Virus record (IMG/VR): IMGVR_UViG_3300032224_001028
Location: 1 to 63,816 of that record
DNA length: 63,816 nucleotides
Strand: one strand, 5' to 3'
DNA from: a virus
Below, piece after piece: positions 18,105-25,965 of this stretch (position 1 is its first letter; each line of letters starts with the position of its first letter). The position numbers were made by a program, and so were the translations under genes. Below the pieces are notes generated by a model. The model was not told where the DNA came from. It was given only the letters and a program-made list of their open reading frames with translations, and made no database searches.

Positions 18105-18703
18105 AGAGCAAAAAAAAGCAGGATCTAAACTCTCTTGTGACGTTTGTTCTTAAGGAAAATACCCTTCTCAGGTCAGTGATTATGCACCTACACAGGATGT
18201 TGAAAGACGCCGAGGCCGGTGCGTCCGATGAAGTAGGTGAAGTACACGTAAATAAACTTACGGCATCCCTCAAGCGTCTTGAGCGTTTCTATTCGGCAAG
18301 GTTTAAGTCTTTCCCTCCGTTAGCTATCCTCTTTGTGATATGTATTGTCGGTTGTTCGACAACAAGTAGCAAGAGATCCGCCGGTGACTTTAACCGTGTT
18401 GACTTTTACCTAGAGCAAGTTGGGGAAGCTAAAACAGTAGAAGATGCCAAAAGGCTAGCGGATAAGGCAAAGGCCCAGCTTGTCTCGGCAAAGGAAGTAT
18501 GCGCCTCGAATACCGAAGAACTGGATCGTGTCACAAAAGAGCTAAATGAGGCTAATAAGAACGTCGATTATTGGAAGGGGAAGCAGAGGAAGGCACTAAA
18601 AGAACTCTGGTTCTGGCGGGGTGCTTTGATTGTCGTTGGCTTATTTGCCTTAAAGGGGCCGATCTTTTGGGTGATCCGGAAATTCGTGGGGATACCTTGG
18701 TGA
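18101..18703 (+). CDS. spanin-like protein with internal lipobox and C-terminal membrane segment
   Basis: 200 aa from ATG 18101 (ATGA overlap). Residues ~75-88 form a hydrophobic stretch ending in V-G-C-S-T-T-S, a good lipobox, but about 85 residues after the start and not at the N-terminus. Next comes a long charged coiled coil (~100-170) and a C-terminal membrane helix (~175-195). The pattern recalls spanins, which fuse inner and outer membranes at lysis, in a fused or rearranged form. No obvious internal start lies just before the lipobox. Confidence 0.55.
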   Translation: MKSKKKQDLNSLVTFVLKENTLLRSVIMHLHRMLKDAEAGASDEVGEVHVNKLTASLKRLERFYSARFKSFPPLAILFVICIVGCSTTSSKRSAGDFNRVDFYLEQVGEAKTVEDAKRLADKAKAQLVSAKEVCASNTEELDRVTKELNEANKNVDYWKGKQRKALKELWFWRGALIVVGLFALKGPIFWVIRKFVGIPW

Positions 18704-19044
18704 GATTTTTAAGGAAGATTCAGGGGTTTCGGGCATTCGTATCGGCCCTAGCCCTTTTCGTCGTTTCAAGGCCGGTTATTCAGAACCTAGATCCGAGTGC
18801 CGGATCTACTGATTTTGGTGTAGTTCATGCCCTTGTTTTTGGCGTATGCGTATTTTTGCTTTCCATCGCCTTAGCCTTTTTCGTCGTTAGCTCGGAGTTC
18901 CCGACTATCGATGAACACATGGACTCAGGCCGGTTTTTACAGGATTGGAGAGCAATTAACTCCCGCACACGGGTAATTGTGACGGTTTGCGTCGTGTTAG
19001 CACTTTTCTTTGGTGCGATCCTAGCAATCCGGAGTGGGTTATGA
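18700..19044 (+). CDS. putative holin
   Basis: 114 aa from GTG 18700 (overlapping the previous TGA). Three hydrophobic segments are visible at roughly residues 10-28, 40-66 and 92-110, with a basic N-terminus. Size, topology and position directly before the endolysin fit a holin that times lysis by opening the inner membrane. Holins lack conserved motifs, so this rests on topology and context. Confidence 0.6.
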   Translation: MRFLRKIQGFRAFVSALALFVVSRPVIQNLDPSAGSTDFGVVHALVFGVCVFLLSIALAFFVVSSEFPTIDEHMDSGRFLQDWRAINSRTRVIVTVCVVLALFFGAILAIRSGL

Positions 19045-19045
19045 C

Positions 19046-19549
19046 ATGCGATTACTCCTCAGGATCATGGTGGTCACGGCCCTCTGTGGATCGTGTTGGG
19101 CAGGAGAAAGGCAGGACGTCCTTAATTTCGCACGTTCGTTTCTTGGGGTTAAAGAAGCGACAGGAAAGAATGATGGCCCTGAGGTCGAGGCTTTCCTTGA
19201 GTCCGTTGGGCTTTCTAAGGGGGATCCTTGGTGCGCTTCATTCCTCTATTACGTTTTTTCCAAGAGCAGTACTGCGGTTGTACCGAGGTCTGGTTGGTCG
19301 CCTGATTGGGTATCCGGAGGCAAACGGCCAACTGCCGGAGTCCTTCCGGTTGCCGGAGTGTTTGGAATCTGGTTCGAAAGCCTACGACGAGTGGCACATG
19401 TGGGACTTATCGAAAAAAACGAAGGTCAATGGGTATTCACTATCGAAGGGAATACGTCGCCGGAAGGAAGCAGGGACGGGAACGGATGCTATCGGAGACG
19501 ACGCCTAGTTAAGCAGATCTACAAAGTGAAGGACTACCTCCATGAGTGA
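19046..19549 (+). CDS. signal-peptide endolysin, CHAP/NlpC-like cysteine peptidase
   Basis: 167 aa. The N-terminus is a typical secretion signal (residues 1-19, ending C-W-A before G-E). The catalytic domain has G-D-P-W-C-A-S-F with Cys63, a later His118 in V-A-H-V-G-L-I, and an E-G-N-T-S segment near residue 134, matching the TIGR02594/CHAP-type amidase-peptidase pattern. Export by the Sec route means it can act on periplasmic peptidoglycan with a holin that only depolarises the membrane. ATG 19046 is preferred over an in-frame GTG at 19034. Confidence 0.75.
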   Translation: MRLLLRIMVVTALCGSCWAGERQDVLNFARSFLGVKEATGKNDGPEVEAFLESVGLSKGDPWCASFLYYVFSKSSTAVVPRSGWSPDWVSGGKRPTAGVLPVAGVFGIWFESLRRVAHVGLIEKNEGQWVFTIEGNTSPEGSRDGNGCYRRRRLVKQIYKVKDYLHE

Positions 19550-20348
19550 TCGTCCAAGATTATTACTGGTTCTATCCGACATCCATTGTGGATCGGTCGT
19601 AGGACTTATGCCTCCGGAAACTGAGACTGTCACGGGCAACAAGATAGGTTTTGGCAGGAACATTCATCATGCGTGGCTATGGGACAAGTGGTTAGAGATG
19701 CAGAAGCGGTTTGCAAAAATCAGAGGGAAGAGTCCGTATGCGATGCTTTTGAACGGGGATCTTACCGAGGGAGTACACCACAACTCAATCGAGAATCTAA
19801 CCCAGTTAATTGAAGATCATGCAAACATGGCCGTTGAATGCCTTGAGCCTCTGGCAAATAAGGCTTGTCAGGTCTTGGTGACACAGGGAACAGAGTGCCA
19901 TACCCATAACATTGAGTCCTATATTGCCAAAAGGCTAAAGGCTCGATCTGGTAAGGCACTTCCTCAATGGTTGTTCAAGATTGCCGGCACACTTGTTTCG
20001 GCAACGCACCATATCAGTACGGCAGGACGGGCAGTAAGCGAATCGAGCGCATTAGGAGCCGAGCTAGGGAATGCCCGTTTGCAGTCGGCCCGATCCGGCC
20101 ATGAGATCCCAACGGTTTTCTTGCGGGGCCATAGGCACGTCGGGGGATGGTATTCGGATGGGGCCGGTCTTATGGGGATCACCGGAGGATGGCAGTTTTT
20201 GACCAGATACGGGCGCAAGGTTGTCCCGTCCAGTGTACCCCGCCCATCGGCCCTTGTGCTTGACTGGCGATCCGTTCCGGACGGATCCCTGCCGGTGGTA
20301 AATGAGATCAGTTTCCCATCACCACAAGGTGACATCGACGTTTTATGA
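19542..20348 (+). CDS. calcineurin-like metallophosphoesterase
   Basis: 268 aa with the metal-ligand series of the family in order: S-D-I-H (Asp13, His15), N-G-D (Asp72), E-C-H-T (His119) and G-H-R-H (His196, His198). The family hydrolyses phosphomono- or diesters with two metal ions; the substrate here is unknown. It overlaps the endolysin gene by 8 bases and the following HTH gene by 4. Confidence 0.8.
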   Translation: MSDRPRLLLVLSDIHCGSVVGLMPPETETVTGNKIGFGRNIHHAWLWDKWLEMQKRFAKIRGKSPYAMLLNGDLTEGVHHNSIENLTQLIEDHANMAVECLEPLANKACQVLVTQGTECHTHNIESYIAKRLKARSGKALPQWLFKIAGTLVSATHHISTAGRAVSESSALGAELGNARLQSARSGHEIPTVFLRGHRHVGGWYSDGAGLMGITGGWQFLTRYGRKVVPSSVPRPSALVLDWRSVPDGSLPVVNEISFPSPQGDIDVL

Positions 20349-20626
20349 GAAAACAACCTACCAAAAAGCAGTTAGAGGAAAGTGCAGACACCGCATGGAA
20401 AGATGCCATTCGGGATCACGTAAAGAAACGCTATGCTGAAAAAATCCCAAAGGGATGGTACACGGCAGATCAGATCTCAAAGCAGATCGGACATAACAAG
20501 GAGTACACTTCTCGCCACCTATCTGAATTGATCAGAGCAGGGAAGGCTGAAAGAAAGAAGTTTTCTCTATTGGTAAATGCGGAGCCACCCTACCACCGGC
20601 GACTACCCATGTTTAGGCTTCTATGA
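20345..20626 (+). CDS. small winged-helix DNA-binding protein
   Basis: 93 aa. Residues ~38-75 read as a helix-turn-helix (W-Y-T-A-D-Q-I-S-K-Q-I-G-H-N, then S-R-H-L-S-E-L-I-R-A-G-K), with a wing-like K-K-F-S-L-L. It is probably a transcription regulator. ATGA-type overlaps on both sides tie it to this operon. Confidence 0.6.
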   Translation: MRKQPTKKQLEESADTAWKDAIRDHVKKRYAEKIPKGWYTADQISKQIGHNKEYTSRHLSELIRAGKAERKKFSLLVNAEPPYHRRLPMFRLL

Positions 20627-20835
20627 TCGCAGTACTAGCATTCCTTGTCTGCTTGTCCGGATACGTTTTCGCTTTCGTGGTATGGAAAGCGGGTAAGGTT
20701 GAGGAGCAACAAAAGAAGGATTTTGAGAGGGACGAGGCTTGCTCAAAATACATGATCGCCAACCGGATCTTCTCTAGGGATCCGGAAAACTTCAAGGACA
20801 AGGATGAGGACGGGGTAGAGGACATACTCGAATGA
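20623..20835 (+). CDS. small membrane-anchored protein with an acidic tail
   Basis: 70 aa. One N-terminal membrane helix (residues ~2-22) precedes a charged region and a D-K-D-E-D-G-V-E-D-I-L-E tail resembling a calcium-binding loop. Function unknown. Confidence 0.55.
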   Translation: MIAVLAFLVCLSGYVFAFVVWKAGKVEEQQKKDFERDEACSKYMIANRIFSRDPENFKDKDEDGVEDILE

Positions 20836-21050
20836 GCGAAGGTCAAATCTCATCGTTTGCAAACGAAATGTCAAAGTTCGTGGTCAATGGCATGCCACTC
20901 GTAGAATCGGACAAGTACGAGGAACGCATAAAGATATGCCGGCAGTGCGAATTTTACGACCGCTACCAACGCAGATGCCGGAAGTGCGGTTGCTTCATGC
21001 TTTTCAAAGCACGGATGGCAACTGCCTCATGTCCTGAAAAGAAGTGGTAA
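20832..21050 (+). CDS. small zinc-ribbon protein
   Basis: 72 aa with C-x2-C, C-x2-C-G-C and a final C-P-E-K-K-W, giving the ligands of a treble-clef or zinc-ribbon fold. Similar short Cys-rich proteins are frequent in tailed phages without known function. It is the last gene of the plus-strand lysis operon and runs toward the XRE gene. Confidence 0.6.
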   Translation: MSEGQISSFANEMSKFVVNGMPLVESDKYEERIKICRQCEFYDRYQRRCRKCGCFMLFKARMATASCPEKKW

Positions 21051-21057
21051 AATAGCC

Positions 21058-21405
21058 TTATTTGAGCTTATAAGCCGATTCTAGCAGTGCCTTCTTGTTG
21101 GCAAGTAGGCGACGCACTAAACGCAACTCCTCTTTATTTAACCCCTTTGGAGGCTCAAACTGATTCACCCATACCGGATCCTCAGTTCCTAGTCTTTGCT
21201 TCGCCCATAGAGCTTGAAGTTCATTGGACTCCTGCTTTGTCAGGCCCATGGCACGAACTACCAATCGAAGGATTTCGCCTTTGACCGGACGCCCCTTCTC
21301 AATTTTCCAGATTGTCGAACGATGCAGACCGCACTTTTTGGCGATCTCGCCCATGGTCATTCGCTTTTCGGAACGCTTCCATGCAAACCATTGGTTTATT
21401 TTCAT
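21058..21405 (-). CDS. XRE-family helix-turn-helix regulator
   Basis: 115 aa. Residues ~15-50 form the HTH (M-G-E-I-A-K-K-C-G-L-H-R-S-T-I-W-K-I-E-K-G). The C-terminal half is charged and possibly dimerising. It is a candidate repressor of the lytic programme. It converges with the zinc-ribbon gene (8 bases apart) and is separated by an 79-base AT-rich gap from the next minus-strand gene, enough for its own promoter. Confidence 0.75.
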   Translation of the reverse strand: MKINQWFAWKRSEKRMTMGEIAKKCGLHRSTIWKIEKGRPVKGEILRLVVRAMGLTKQESNELQALWAKQRLGTEDPVWVNQFEPPKGLNKEELRLVRRLLANKKALLESAYKLK

Positions 21406-21484
21406 AGTGGTTATGATATGGCAACAAGTACAGGGCGCACTAGCATTTTATTCGACTGATTGATAGGTGTTTATAGAAAAACAA
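21406..21484 (-). promoter_or_regulatory. upstream region of the XRE gene
   Basis: The minus strand reads TACTTGTTGCCATATCAT before the XRE start. It holds a TTGTTG core related to the repeated promoter motif of this phage and a TATCAT -10-like hexamer, but the spacing differs. It is a plausible promoter or autoregulatory site and is not proven. Confidence 0.3.
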
Positions 21485-21583
21485 CTAAATGAGGAAGTCG
21501 AGCCAACTCAAAATCCCCATGCCAATCAGGATGCCGAATAATACCGATACGATCACAAGGCCAATCTTTTCACCCAAAGGGCC
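21485..21583 (-). CDS. possible single-membrane-helix peptide
   Basis: A frame of about 30 residues ending at 21485 contains one clear membrane helix (G-L-V-I-V-S-V-L-F-G-I-L-I-G-M-G-I-L). The upstream extension of the same frame overlaps the next gene and looks non-coding (Gly/Arg-rich), so a TTG or GTG start near 21580 is assumed. Weak call. Confidence 0.3.
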   Translation of the reverse strand, partial: GPLGEKIGLVIVSVLFGILIGMGILSWLDFLI

Positions 21584-21738
21584 GGCAGGGGTTTCCCCCC
21601 TGCCTCGGCGATAAACCGATCCGCCTTTCCTTTGGTAAGCTGAAGGACGCCCAACACTCGTCGGGCATCCCCCCGTGTTGCCACGGTATCGATTACCTTG
21701 CGCTCCTTTCCGCAGATTTGGATAATTTTGTACTTCAT
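21553..21738 (-). CDS. small basic protein, unknown
   Basis: 61 aa, M-K-Y-K-I-I-Q-I start, mixed helix/strand and basic, with no domain recognised. It lies 6 bases after the DUF932-like gene. Codon pattern and sensible amino-acid mix favour it over the overlapping frame in the other register. Confidence 0.5.
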   Translation of the reverse strand: MKYKIIQICGKERKVIDTVATRGDARRVLGVLQLTKGKADRFIAEAGGKPLPALWVKRLAL

Positions 21739-21744
21739 TCATGT

Positions 21745-22548
21745 TTAACTGGCGAGTGCTAGCTCGTCAGCAGTCCTCCATAGGGCCGAATTGATCCGGT
21801 GATCTGCCACAAGGGAACGCACTGACCCCATCCGGCGCATTCTGTTTTTGGGAGTCACTGCATTGGCAACCCTGACAGGGGATCCATAATCACCTCGAAT
21901 CACGTTTTCCTGTACTCGGTTCAGAACAACCCAAAGGTTGTCTCCCCGATCCTCTTCACGACGGACAATATCGACCACTCGACTAGGCTGAGTAGGCCAT
22001 TTCGTCCGATCCTCACCATAACGGGCAGTCAATCCCGTTTCAGCAAGCCGGATGGCCCCGTCCATACCGCAGGGGGTTTTCATCCAGTTCTGAATGCCAT
22101 TCTCAAGCAGGGGTAGGTTGTCCATGATCTTAGCGATAGCCTCTTGGATTCCTTCCACTGCTTTGATCGAGTGACGCACACGGTACGAAAACGAGGAGCC
22201 GGCAAAGGCCGGAACGCTCAATCCGTTCGTGCATATCAATCGTGTCAGGCCGAGCGAAACGAGAAAGCCACTCGTTCCATCGTGAGAATTAAAGAGATCC
22301 ACTGAAGGTGAAACCTCATTCAATATCACCGGCGCATTTTCCCGCCGGAACGTCAGCTTGTGTTTGCTAAACACACTGGCGTTACGACGTCCTACCTGAC
22401 GTGCGCTTGCGACTCCCCATCCGGTTTGAGCCAAACTCGTCACGATCTCACGGGTAGGGACGAATCCGTACCGGTTCGATAAGTGCGAACTTGGCGTCTC
22501 GGCGAATACTGCCGGAGCCTTAGTTGCGATTTGTTCTGTTGTTAGCAT
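21745..22548 (-). CDS. DUF932-like phage/plasmid protein
   Basis: 267 aa. The general pattern fits DUF932: an N-terminal S-N-R-Y-G-F-V-P-T region, F-N-S-H-D-G-T-S-G-F near residues 86-95, and I-C-T-N-G-L near 106-111. These proteins are common on phages and plasmids but their biochemical role is not settled. It is the largest gene of the minus-strand operon; its expression probably starts upstream near 23.55 kb. Confidence 0.7.
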   Translation of the reverse strand: MLTTEQIATKAPAVFAETPSSHLSNRYGFVPTREIVTSLAQTGWGVASARQVGRRNASVFSKHKLTFRRENAPVILNEVSPSVDLFNSHDGTSGFLVSLGLTRLICTNGLSVPAFAGSSFSYRVRHSIKAVEGIQEAIAKIMDNLPLLENGIQNWMKTPCGMDGAIRLAETGLTARYGEDRTKWPTQPSRVVDIVRREEDRGDNLWVVLNRVQENVIRGDYGSPVRVANAVTPKNRMRRMGSVRSLVADHRINSALWRTADELALAS

Positions 22549-22595
22549 GTGTATGTGTCCTTTCTTGGTTGGTTATTTTGTTTCTGATTGTCTAG

Positions 22596-22826
22596 TTAAT
22601 AAGTAACCCATTCGTGTCTTGAGACTTTGAATGGAATGCCCATTTCTTCCGCTTTCTTTTTTGCAAGTTTGAGCGTGGAGAACCGATCCCCAACCGGCTG
22701 GCCCACCTTGTTGAGCCAAGACGCAGACCAGACGACTTTTGAGCCGGCAACCTTATGGATGAACATTGTGTTGCGGGAGTCTGCCAAGTATGGGTTAGGG
22801 TTGTTGAGGTCTAGTGTTACCATCAT
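22596..22826 (-). CDS. small protein, unknown
   Basis: 76 aa with beta-rich N-terminus and a basic helix (L-K-L-A-K-K-K-A-E-E-M-G) typical of small host-takeover or accessory phage proteins. No domain recognised. Preceded and followed by short gaps with AAAGGA-type ribosome sites on the minus strand. Confidence 0.55.
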   Translation of the reverse strand: MMVTLDLNNPNPYLADSRNTMFIHKVAGSKVVWSASWLNKVGQPVGDRFSTLKLAKKKAEEMGIPFKVSRHEWVTY

Positions 22827-22858
22827 ATTACGTATCCTTTCTTTGTTGGTTGTTGTTA

Positions 22859-23080
22859 CTATTCATGACTTCCGACCAATTCGTTAAAGACATCTCCATG
22901 AACTATCTTTTCTGAGAGCGTGTGGATGGCCCCGTCGATCTCGTAGTCCAAGGCAACAATCGCAAGCGGACTGGTTTGGGTCTTGGGATAAAGCCGAATC
23001 ATCAGGCTTCGGTCTTTCCCATCGGCAGACCTTGGTAATTCAATCGACGCAAGATAGGTTCCGTCCTCAAGTTGTTTCAC
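22859..23080 (-). CDS. small protein, unknown
   Basis: 73 aa from a GTG start overlapping the upstream stop (GTGA). Predicted mostly beta (L-M-I-R-L-Y-P, I-V-A-L-D-Y-E-I-D-G). No known family recognised. Confidence 0.55.
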   Translation of the reverse strand: MKQLEDGTYLASIELPRSADGKDRSLMIRLYPKTQTSPLAIVALDYEIDGAIHTLSEKIVHGDVFNELVGSHE

Positions 23081-23391
23081 GATTCCTCCTCTTGAGCGAG
23101 ATTCGCCCAGTTCAGTGCCTCGTAAGCCCGATTTCCGATTGAAGAGCGAACCATGATTGATCCGCTTAATTGCTTCTCATCCTTGGTGATCCGCCCGAAC
23201 AAGGCCAAGTCCCTGATGTCACCCAACGCCTCACGATAGAGGGCGATCTCAGTCTTGAGTTCCTCGATTCGCTTGATCTGTCGAGCGCACAGAACTCGAA
23301 CTCTGCTCTCTGCCATCTTGTACGGGTCGTCACTGAGATAGCTGGCAATAATTCTGGATTTGATTCGATTGGTCGTGCTTCTGGCTATCAT
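23077..23391 (-). CDS. small helical protein, unknown
   Basis: 104 aa, basic N-terminus and a long amphipathic helix (I-K-R-I-E-E-L-K-T-E-I-A-L-Y-R-E-A-L). Coupled by overlaps to genes on both sides. Function unknown. Confidence 0.55.
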   Translation of the reverse strand: MIARSTTNRIKSRIIASYLSDDPYKMAESRVRVLCARQIKRIEELKTEIALYREALGDIRDLALFGRITKDEKQLSGSIMVRSSIGNRAYEALNWANLAQEEES

Positions 23392-23537
23392 GTTCGTGCC
23401 TCCTTGGTTTGAGTTTTTGGTGCAGGGAAGAGCAGTGGGATGGCGATTGAAGCGATGGAGGCCAGAAGCCAGCAGATCGCAAAGACGATCAACCGTGTTT
23501 TTCCCGCCGGAGAGAGAGGGGGGAGGAAGATTTTCAT
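23388..23537 (-). CDS. 49-aa single-pass membrane protein
   Basis: A short frame beginning M-K-I-F-L-P-P and containing one membrane helix (L-I-V-F-A-I-C-W-L-L-A-S-I-A-S-I-A-I) ends in an ATGA overlap with the next gene on the minus strand. It is the first gene behind the promoter-like motif at 23.57 kb. Function unknown. Confidence 0.5.
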   Translation of the reverse strand: MKIFLPPLSPAGKTRLIVFAICWLLASIASIAIPLLFPAPKTQTKEART

Positions 23538-23582
23538 GACAACTTCATTACCCCAGTTGTTGCCATTCTGACAACAAGTAAA
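23538..23582 (-). promoter_or_regulatory. degenerate copy of the TTGTTGTCA promoter motif
   Basis: On the minus strand TTGTTGTCA (23575-23567) is followed 17 bases later by GTAATGAAG, in the register where the five good copies have CTAT. It probably drives the minus-strand operon 23537-21485. Confidence 0.4.
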
Positions 23583-23610
23583 TCACGTTGAATGACAGTG
23601 GTTAAGGATT

Positions 23611-23859
23611 TCAACGCAATTTACCTCCTATTTTTTTGACCTTCTTGGCGCACGTTGGACAAGTCGGGATCCCGTTTTGATCCTCGATGGAAGTGTCCCA
23701 GCAGAGATATTTTCCAGAAATCTTGCAACCCATCTCACCATTGATTACCGCATGAGTGAGATAGGCCCACGTTTTATCTTTTTTGTAGAAAGGATGCTCA
23801 CTGGCATTCCCGCCAACTCCGTAGATCTCGATTGGGGCGTAGGTTCTGGACAGGCTCAT
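23611..23859 (-). CDS. small Cys-pair protein, unknown
   Basis: 82 aa from the ATG at 23859, which overlaps the upstream TGA (ATGA). An ATG at 23871 is possible. A C-P-T-C pair near the C-terminus and earlier Cys residues suggest a zinc site. No family recognised. Confidence 0.5.
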   Translation of the reverse strand: MSLSRTYAPIEIYGVGGNASEHPFYKKDKTWAYLTHAVINGEMGCKISGKYLCWDTSIEDQNGIPTCPTCAKKVKKIGGKLR

Positions 23860-24311
23860 CGCTTCCTCCATGCCCTGAGCCGGTTGATTGCGTAAGCCTC
23901 GGTGTCCACCTCGGAGGATTTGCCACGGGATCCCCAGCAGTAGCCTCGTTTGTTCTTTTGTTTGTACTGCCAGAGGTGGCGCAGTTCGTGAGCCATGATG
24001 ACAACCAGTTTCTCGACTCGGTTGTAAAGCCAGTACCTTTTATCCTTATGCTGGCCGTACTGGTACGGTTGGTAGTAACTGGGTTTATCAAGGGCATCGA
24101 TCCGGCAGACGACGAACGGACAACTCCGGTCGTGGAATCGACTGCGACGATAAGCACGACCGGCGACTCCTGCGCTTTTTGTATTGTCCCCGTAGTGCCT
24201 TCCAAGGTTGGAAACCCGCACGTCAAAGTTTTTCACTCCGGAGGGAACTGTGTGCCGGATTATCTCCCGCACCATCTCATCCGGAATTGTCGTGAAGTTT
24301 TTCAGTCTCAC
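23856..24311 (-). CDS. HExxH-type zinc metalloprotein (SprT/M48-like)
   Basis: 151 aa with A-H-E-L-R-H-L-W-Q (His-Glu-x-x-His) near residues 102-110 and a downstream S-E-V-D-T-E-A-Y-A, the arrangement of a short gluzincin. It may be a protease, but small phage members are uncharacterised. The GTG start (24311) overlaps the TGA of a 10-codon leader frame that begins at the GTG of the promoter cassette at 24338, and GGAAA lies upstream, so leader and gene may be coupled. Confidence 0.65.
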   Translation of the reverse strand: MRLKNFTTIPDEMVREIIRHTVPSGVKNFDVRVSNLGRHYGDNTKSAGVAGRAYRRSRFHDRSCPFVVCRIDALDKPSYYQPYQYGQHKDKRYWLYNRVEKLVVIMAHELRHLWQYKQKNKRGYCWGSRGKSSEVDTEAYAINRLRAWRKR

Positions 24312-24337
24312 TTTTTTTCCTTTCTCATTTTCTCATT

Positions 24338-24377
24338 CACACATTCAATAGTACAAACTAAGTATTTTTGACAACAA
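24338..24377 (-). promoter_or_regulatory. promoter-start cassette copy, minus strand
   Basis: TTGTTGTCA at 24377-24369, then 17 bases, CTAT at 24351-24348, 7 bases, and GTG at 24340-24338. It fires left toward the HExxH gene. Spacing is identical to the four plus-strand copies. Confidence 0.7.
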
Positions 24378-24419
24378 ATATATTTCACTGACTATCAACT
24401 AAATAAAAGATTAAAAAAG

Positions 24420-24459
24420 TTGTTGTCACTTTGCATTAGGGCCGGCTATGGAATGCGTG
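24420..24459 (+). promoter_or_regulatory. promoter-start cassette copy 1, plus strand
   Basis: TTGTTGTCA at 24420-24428, N17, CTAT at 24446-24449, N7, GTG at 24457. It sits back to back with the minus-strand copy, 42 bases between the two TTGTTGTCA elements, forming a divergent control region. Confidence 0.7.
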
Positions 24460-24672
24460 AACTTTCCAATCGGCAAAAGAAACTTTCGGAACCGGCGGGA
24501 GGCCGTCATCGCTCTCCGGTCTGCGTTCCGTGCAGTGGCGGATATAGGAGAAGTGCCGGATGTACCTAACAACATCGAATACACGACTGAGGTATCCAAC
24601 ACTACTCTCTATGCCCTCCTCTCCGGAACCAGCATTTTCTTCGGGACAATCAAACTAGAAGGAGGATCATGA
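24448..24672 (+). CDS. small protein, unknown
   Basis: 74 aa from ATG 24448 or 71 aa from the in-frame GTG 24457, which is at the fixed position of the promoter cassette. A basic N-terminus (G-K-R-N-F-R-N-R-R-E-A) precedes helical and polar sequence. It opens the 24.4-29.6 kb accessory operon. No family recognised. Confidence 0.55.
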   Translation: MECVNFPIGKRNFRNRREAVIALRSAFRAVADIGEVPDVPNNIEYTTEVSNTTLYALLSGTSIFFGTIKLEGGS

Positions 24673-25523
24673 GAACAATGCCATTTCCTCAGTACCGGAA
24701 ACCAAACGGAGATTACAATACTTTCCGAGAACTAAAGCACCTGAGCGAATCGGAAGTACGGGCAATCGTCGAGGAACTTACGGATGCTTACAAGAAAACC
24801 AAGAATAGCGATGAAAGATGGGAAGTTAGTCAAACACTCTACCCATACCGAAGTGCGCTTGAGAGGTTCGAAAAAGCGAGCAGGGCCAAGGCCCGTGAGG
24901 AAAAGAAAAACTCCAAGATGGCAGAGGAGCAGAGGATCAAAGAGCTAGCCTCCTCGCTACGGATAAATCTGATACCCGTCGAAAAAGCCCTAGCCAAGTC
25001 GATCATCAAACGGAAAAACGGGGATCTAAAAGATGGGATTGAGTTCTTCAAGAAACTCAAAAACAAGATCCGGATTGTTAGTTGCCGTGAGGCTTTCGAC
25101 TTTGATAAAGGTGTTTTCCAATACTCCCAGTTCAGGGAATGCTACGGGGATCTCTTCGAGTATGACTACGATGATTCCTACGGAAATAGGGGCAGTGCAA
25201 CAGTCTCCAAAAAGAAGGGGATTGAGGAGAAGATCGAGACAGACTCGAAAGACTATGCCAAGTCAGCTTGTGACGCCTTCAGTTGCAAAATCGTTCGCCG
25301 GACTGAGGAGGTGATCGAAGCCGGACGACTTGGTACGACTGAAAAGATCGTCAAGACTGCCTACGTCGGAGCAGTCGATCCGTGGGCCGGCGGGAAAGTG
25401 ATCGTGACGACGACTAACGGAAAGTACGTTTGGAACACGAAAGTCATCCTAAACTTCTCCAAGCTGGGCAACCCCTTCAACCAATGGCCCACCAGACTAG
25501 AGGGGAGCAACGAAGAATTATGA
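24669..25523 (+). CDS. hypothetical protein, Lys/Glu-rich
   Basis: 284 aa. Residues ~20-140 are strongly charged and helical (K-A-S-R-A-K-A-R-E-E-K-K-N-S-K); the C-terminal half has more beta-like sequence with a Trp/Gly region near residues 235-262. It overlaps both neighbours by 4 bases. No domain recognised; it is the largest protein of this accessory block. Confidence 0.6.
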   Translation: MRTMPFPQYRKPNGDYNTFRELKHLSESEVRAIVEELTDAYKKTKNSDERWEVSQTLYPYRSALERFEKASRAKAREEKKNSKMAEEQRIKELASSLRINLIPVEKALAKSIIKRKNGDLKDGIEFFKKLKNKIRIVSCREAFDFDKGVFQYSQFRECYGDLFEYDYDDSYGNRGSATVSKKKGIEEKIETDSKDYAKSACDAFSCKIVRRTEEVIEAGRLGTTEKIVKTAYVGAVDPWAGGKVIVTTTNGKYVWNTKVILNFSKLGNPFNQWPTRLEGSNEEL

Positions 25524-25741
25524 GTACTAAAAATAGTTGTTGTCAGAACGCCGGCGACCGTACTATGGAAACTGTGAACGAAAAAAACCTCTGGCCCCCC
25601 AATCGGTACGTTGTTGTGAGCAAATACACGGGAGCAAGTGAGGTTTATGAATCTCTTGTTGAGGCCGAACTCAACGGCAACGTGATAGGTGAGCTATTCT
25701 TTTTAGTGGGAAAAACCAAAAACCAAAAGGAGGTCACATGA
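25520..25741 (+). CDS. small cassette protein, C-C-Q-N type
   Basis: 73 aa from ATG 25520 (overlapping the previous TGA), or 55 aa from GTG 25574, the start predicted by the promoter cassette that lies inside the first codons. It shares V-N-E-K-N-L with the gene at 28855, and its K-N-Q-K C-terminus and AAAAGGAGG ribosome site with two other genes. Function unknown. Confidence 0.55.
   Translation: MSTKNSCCQNAGDRTMETVNEKNLWPPNRYVVVSKYTGASEVYESLVEAELNGNVIGELFFLVGKTKNQKEVT
25537..25576 (+). promoter_or_regulatory. promoter-start cassette copy 2
   Basis: TTGTTGTCA at 25537-25545, N17, CTAT at 25563-25566, N7, GTG at 25574. Confidence 0.7.
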
Positions 25742-25965
25742 GCTTAAGCGAACTAAACGAAAAGACGGGCATCTCAGAAGAGAGGCTGGAACAAATGTTC
25801 TTGTTCTTGTTTCGGCTTCGTGATTCGGCAGTAACGAACATGTTCGGGGCCGGATCCTACTTGGAGGGCCGGTTCTCCATCAAGCCACGGCAATCGACGC
25901 CGGTTCTGGTGTACTGGATGGAAAACTGCGAAACCTTGGCTGGAAAGATGGGGGTAACACTATGA
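25738..25965 (+). CDS. small protein, unknown
   Basis: 75 aa, helical N-terminus, overlapping neighbours by 4 bases at both ends. Its start is served by the AAAACCAAAAGGAGG cassette at the end of the preceding gene. No domain recognised. Confidence 0.6.
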   Translation: MSLSELNEKTGISEERLEQMFLFLFRLRDSAVTNMFGAGSYLEGRFSIKPRQSTPVLVYWMENCETLAGKMGVTL

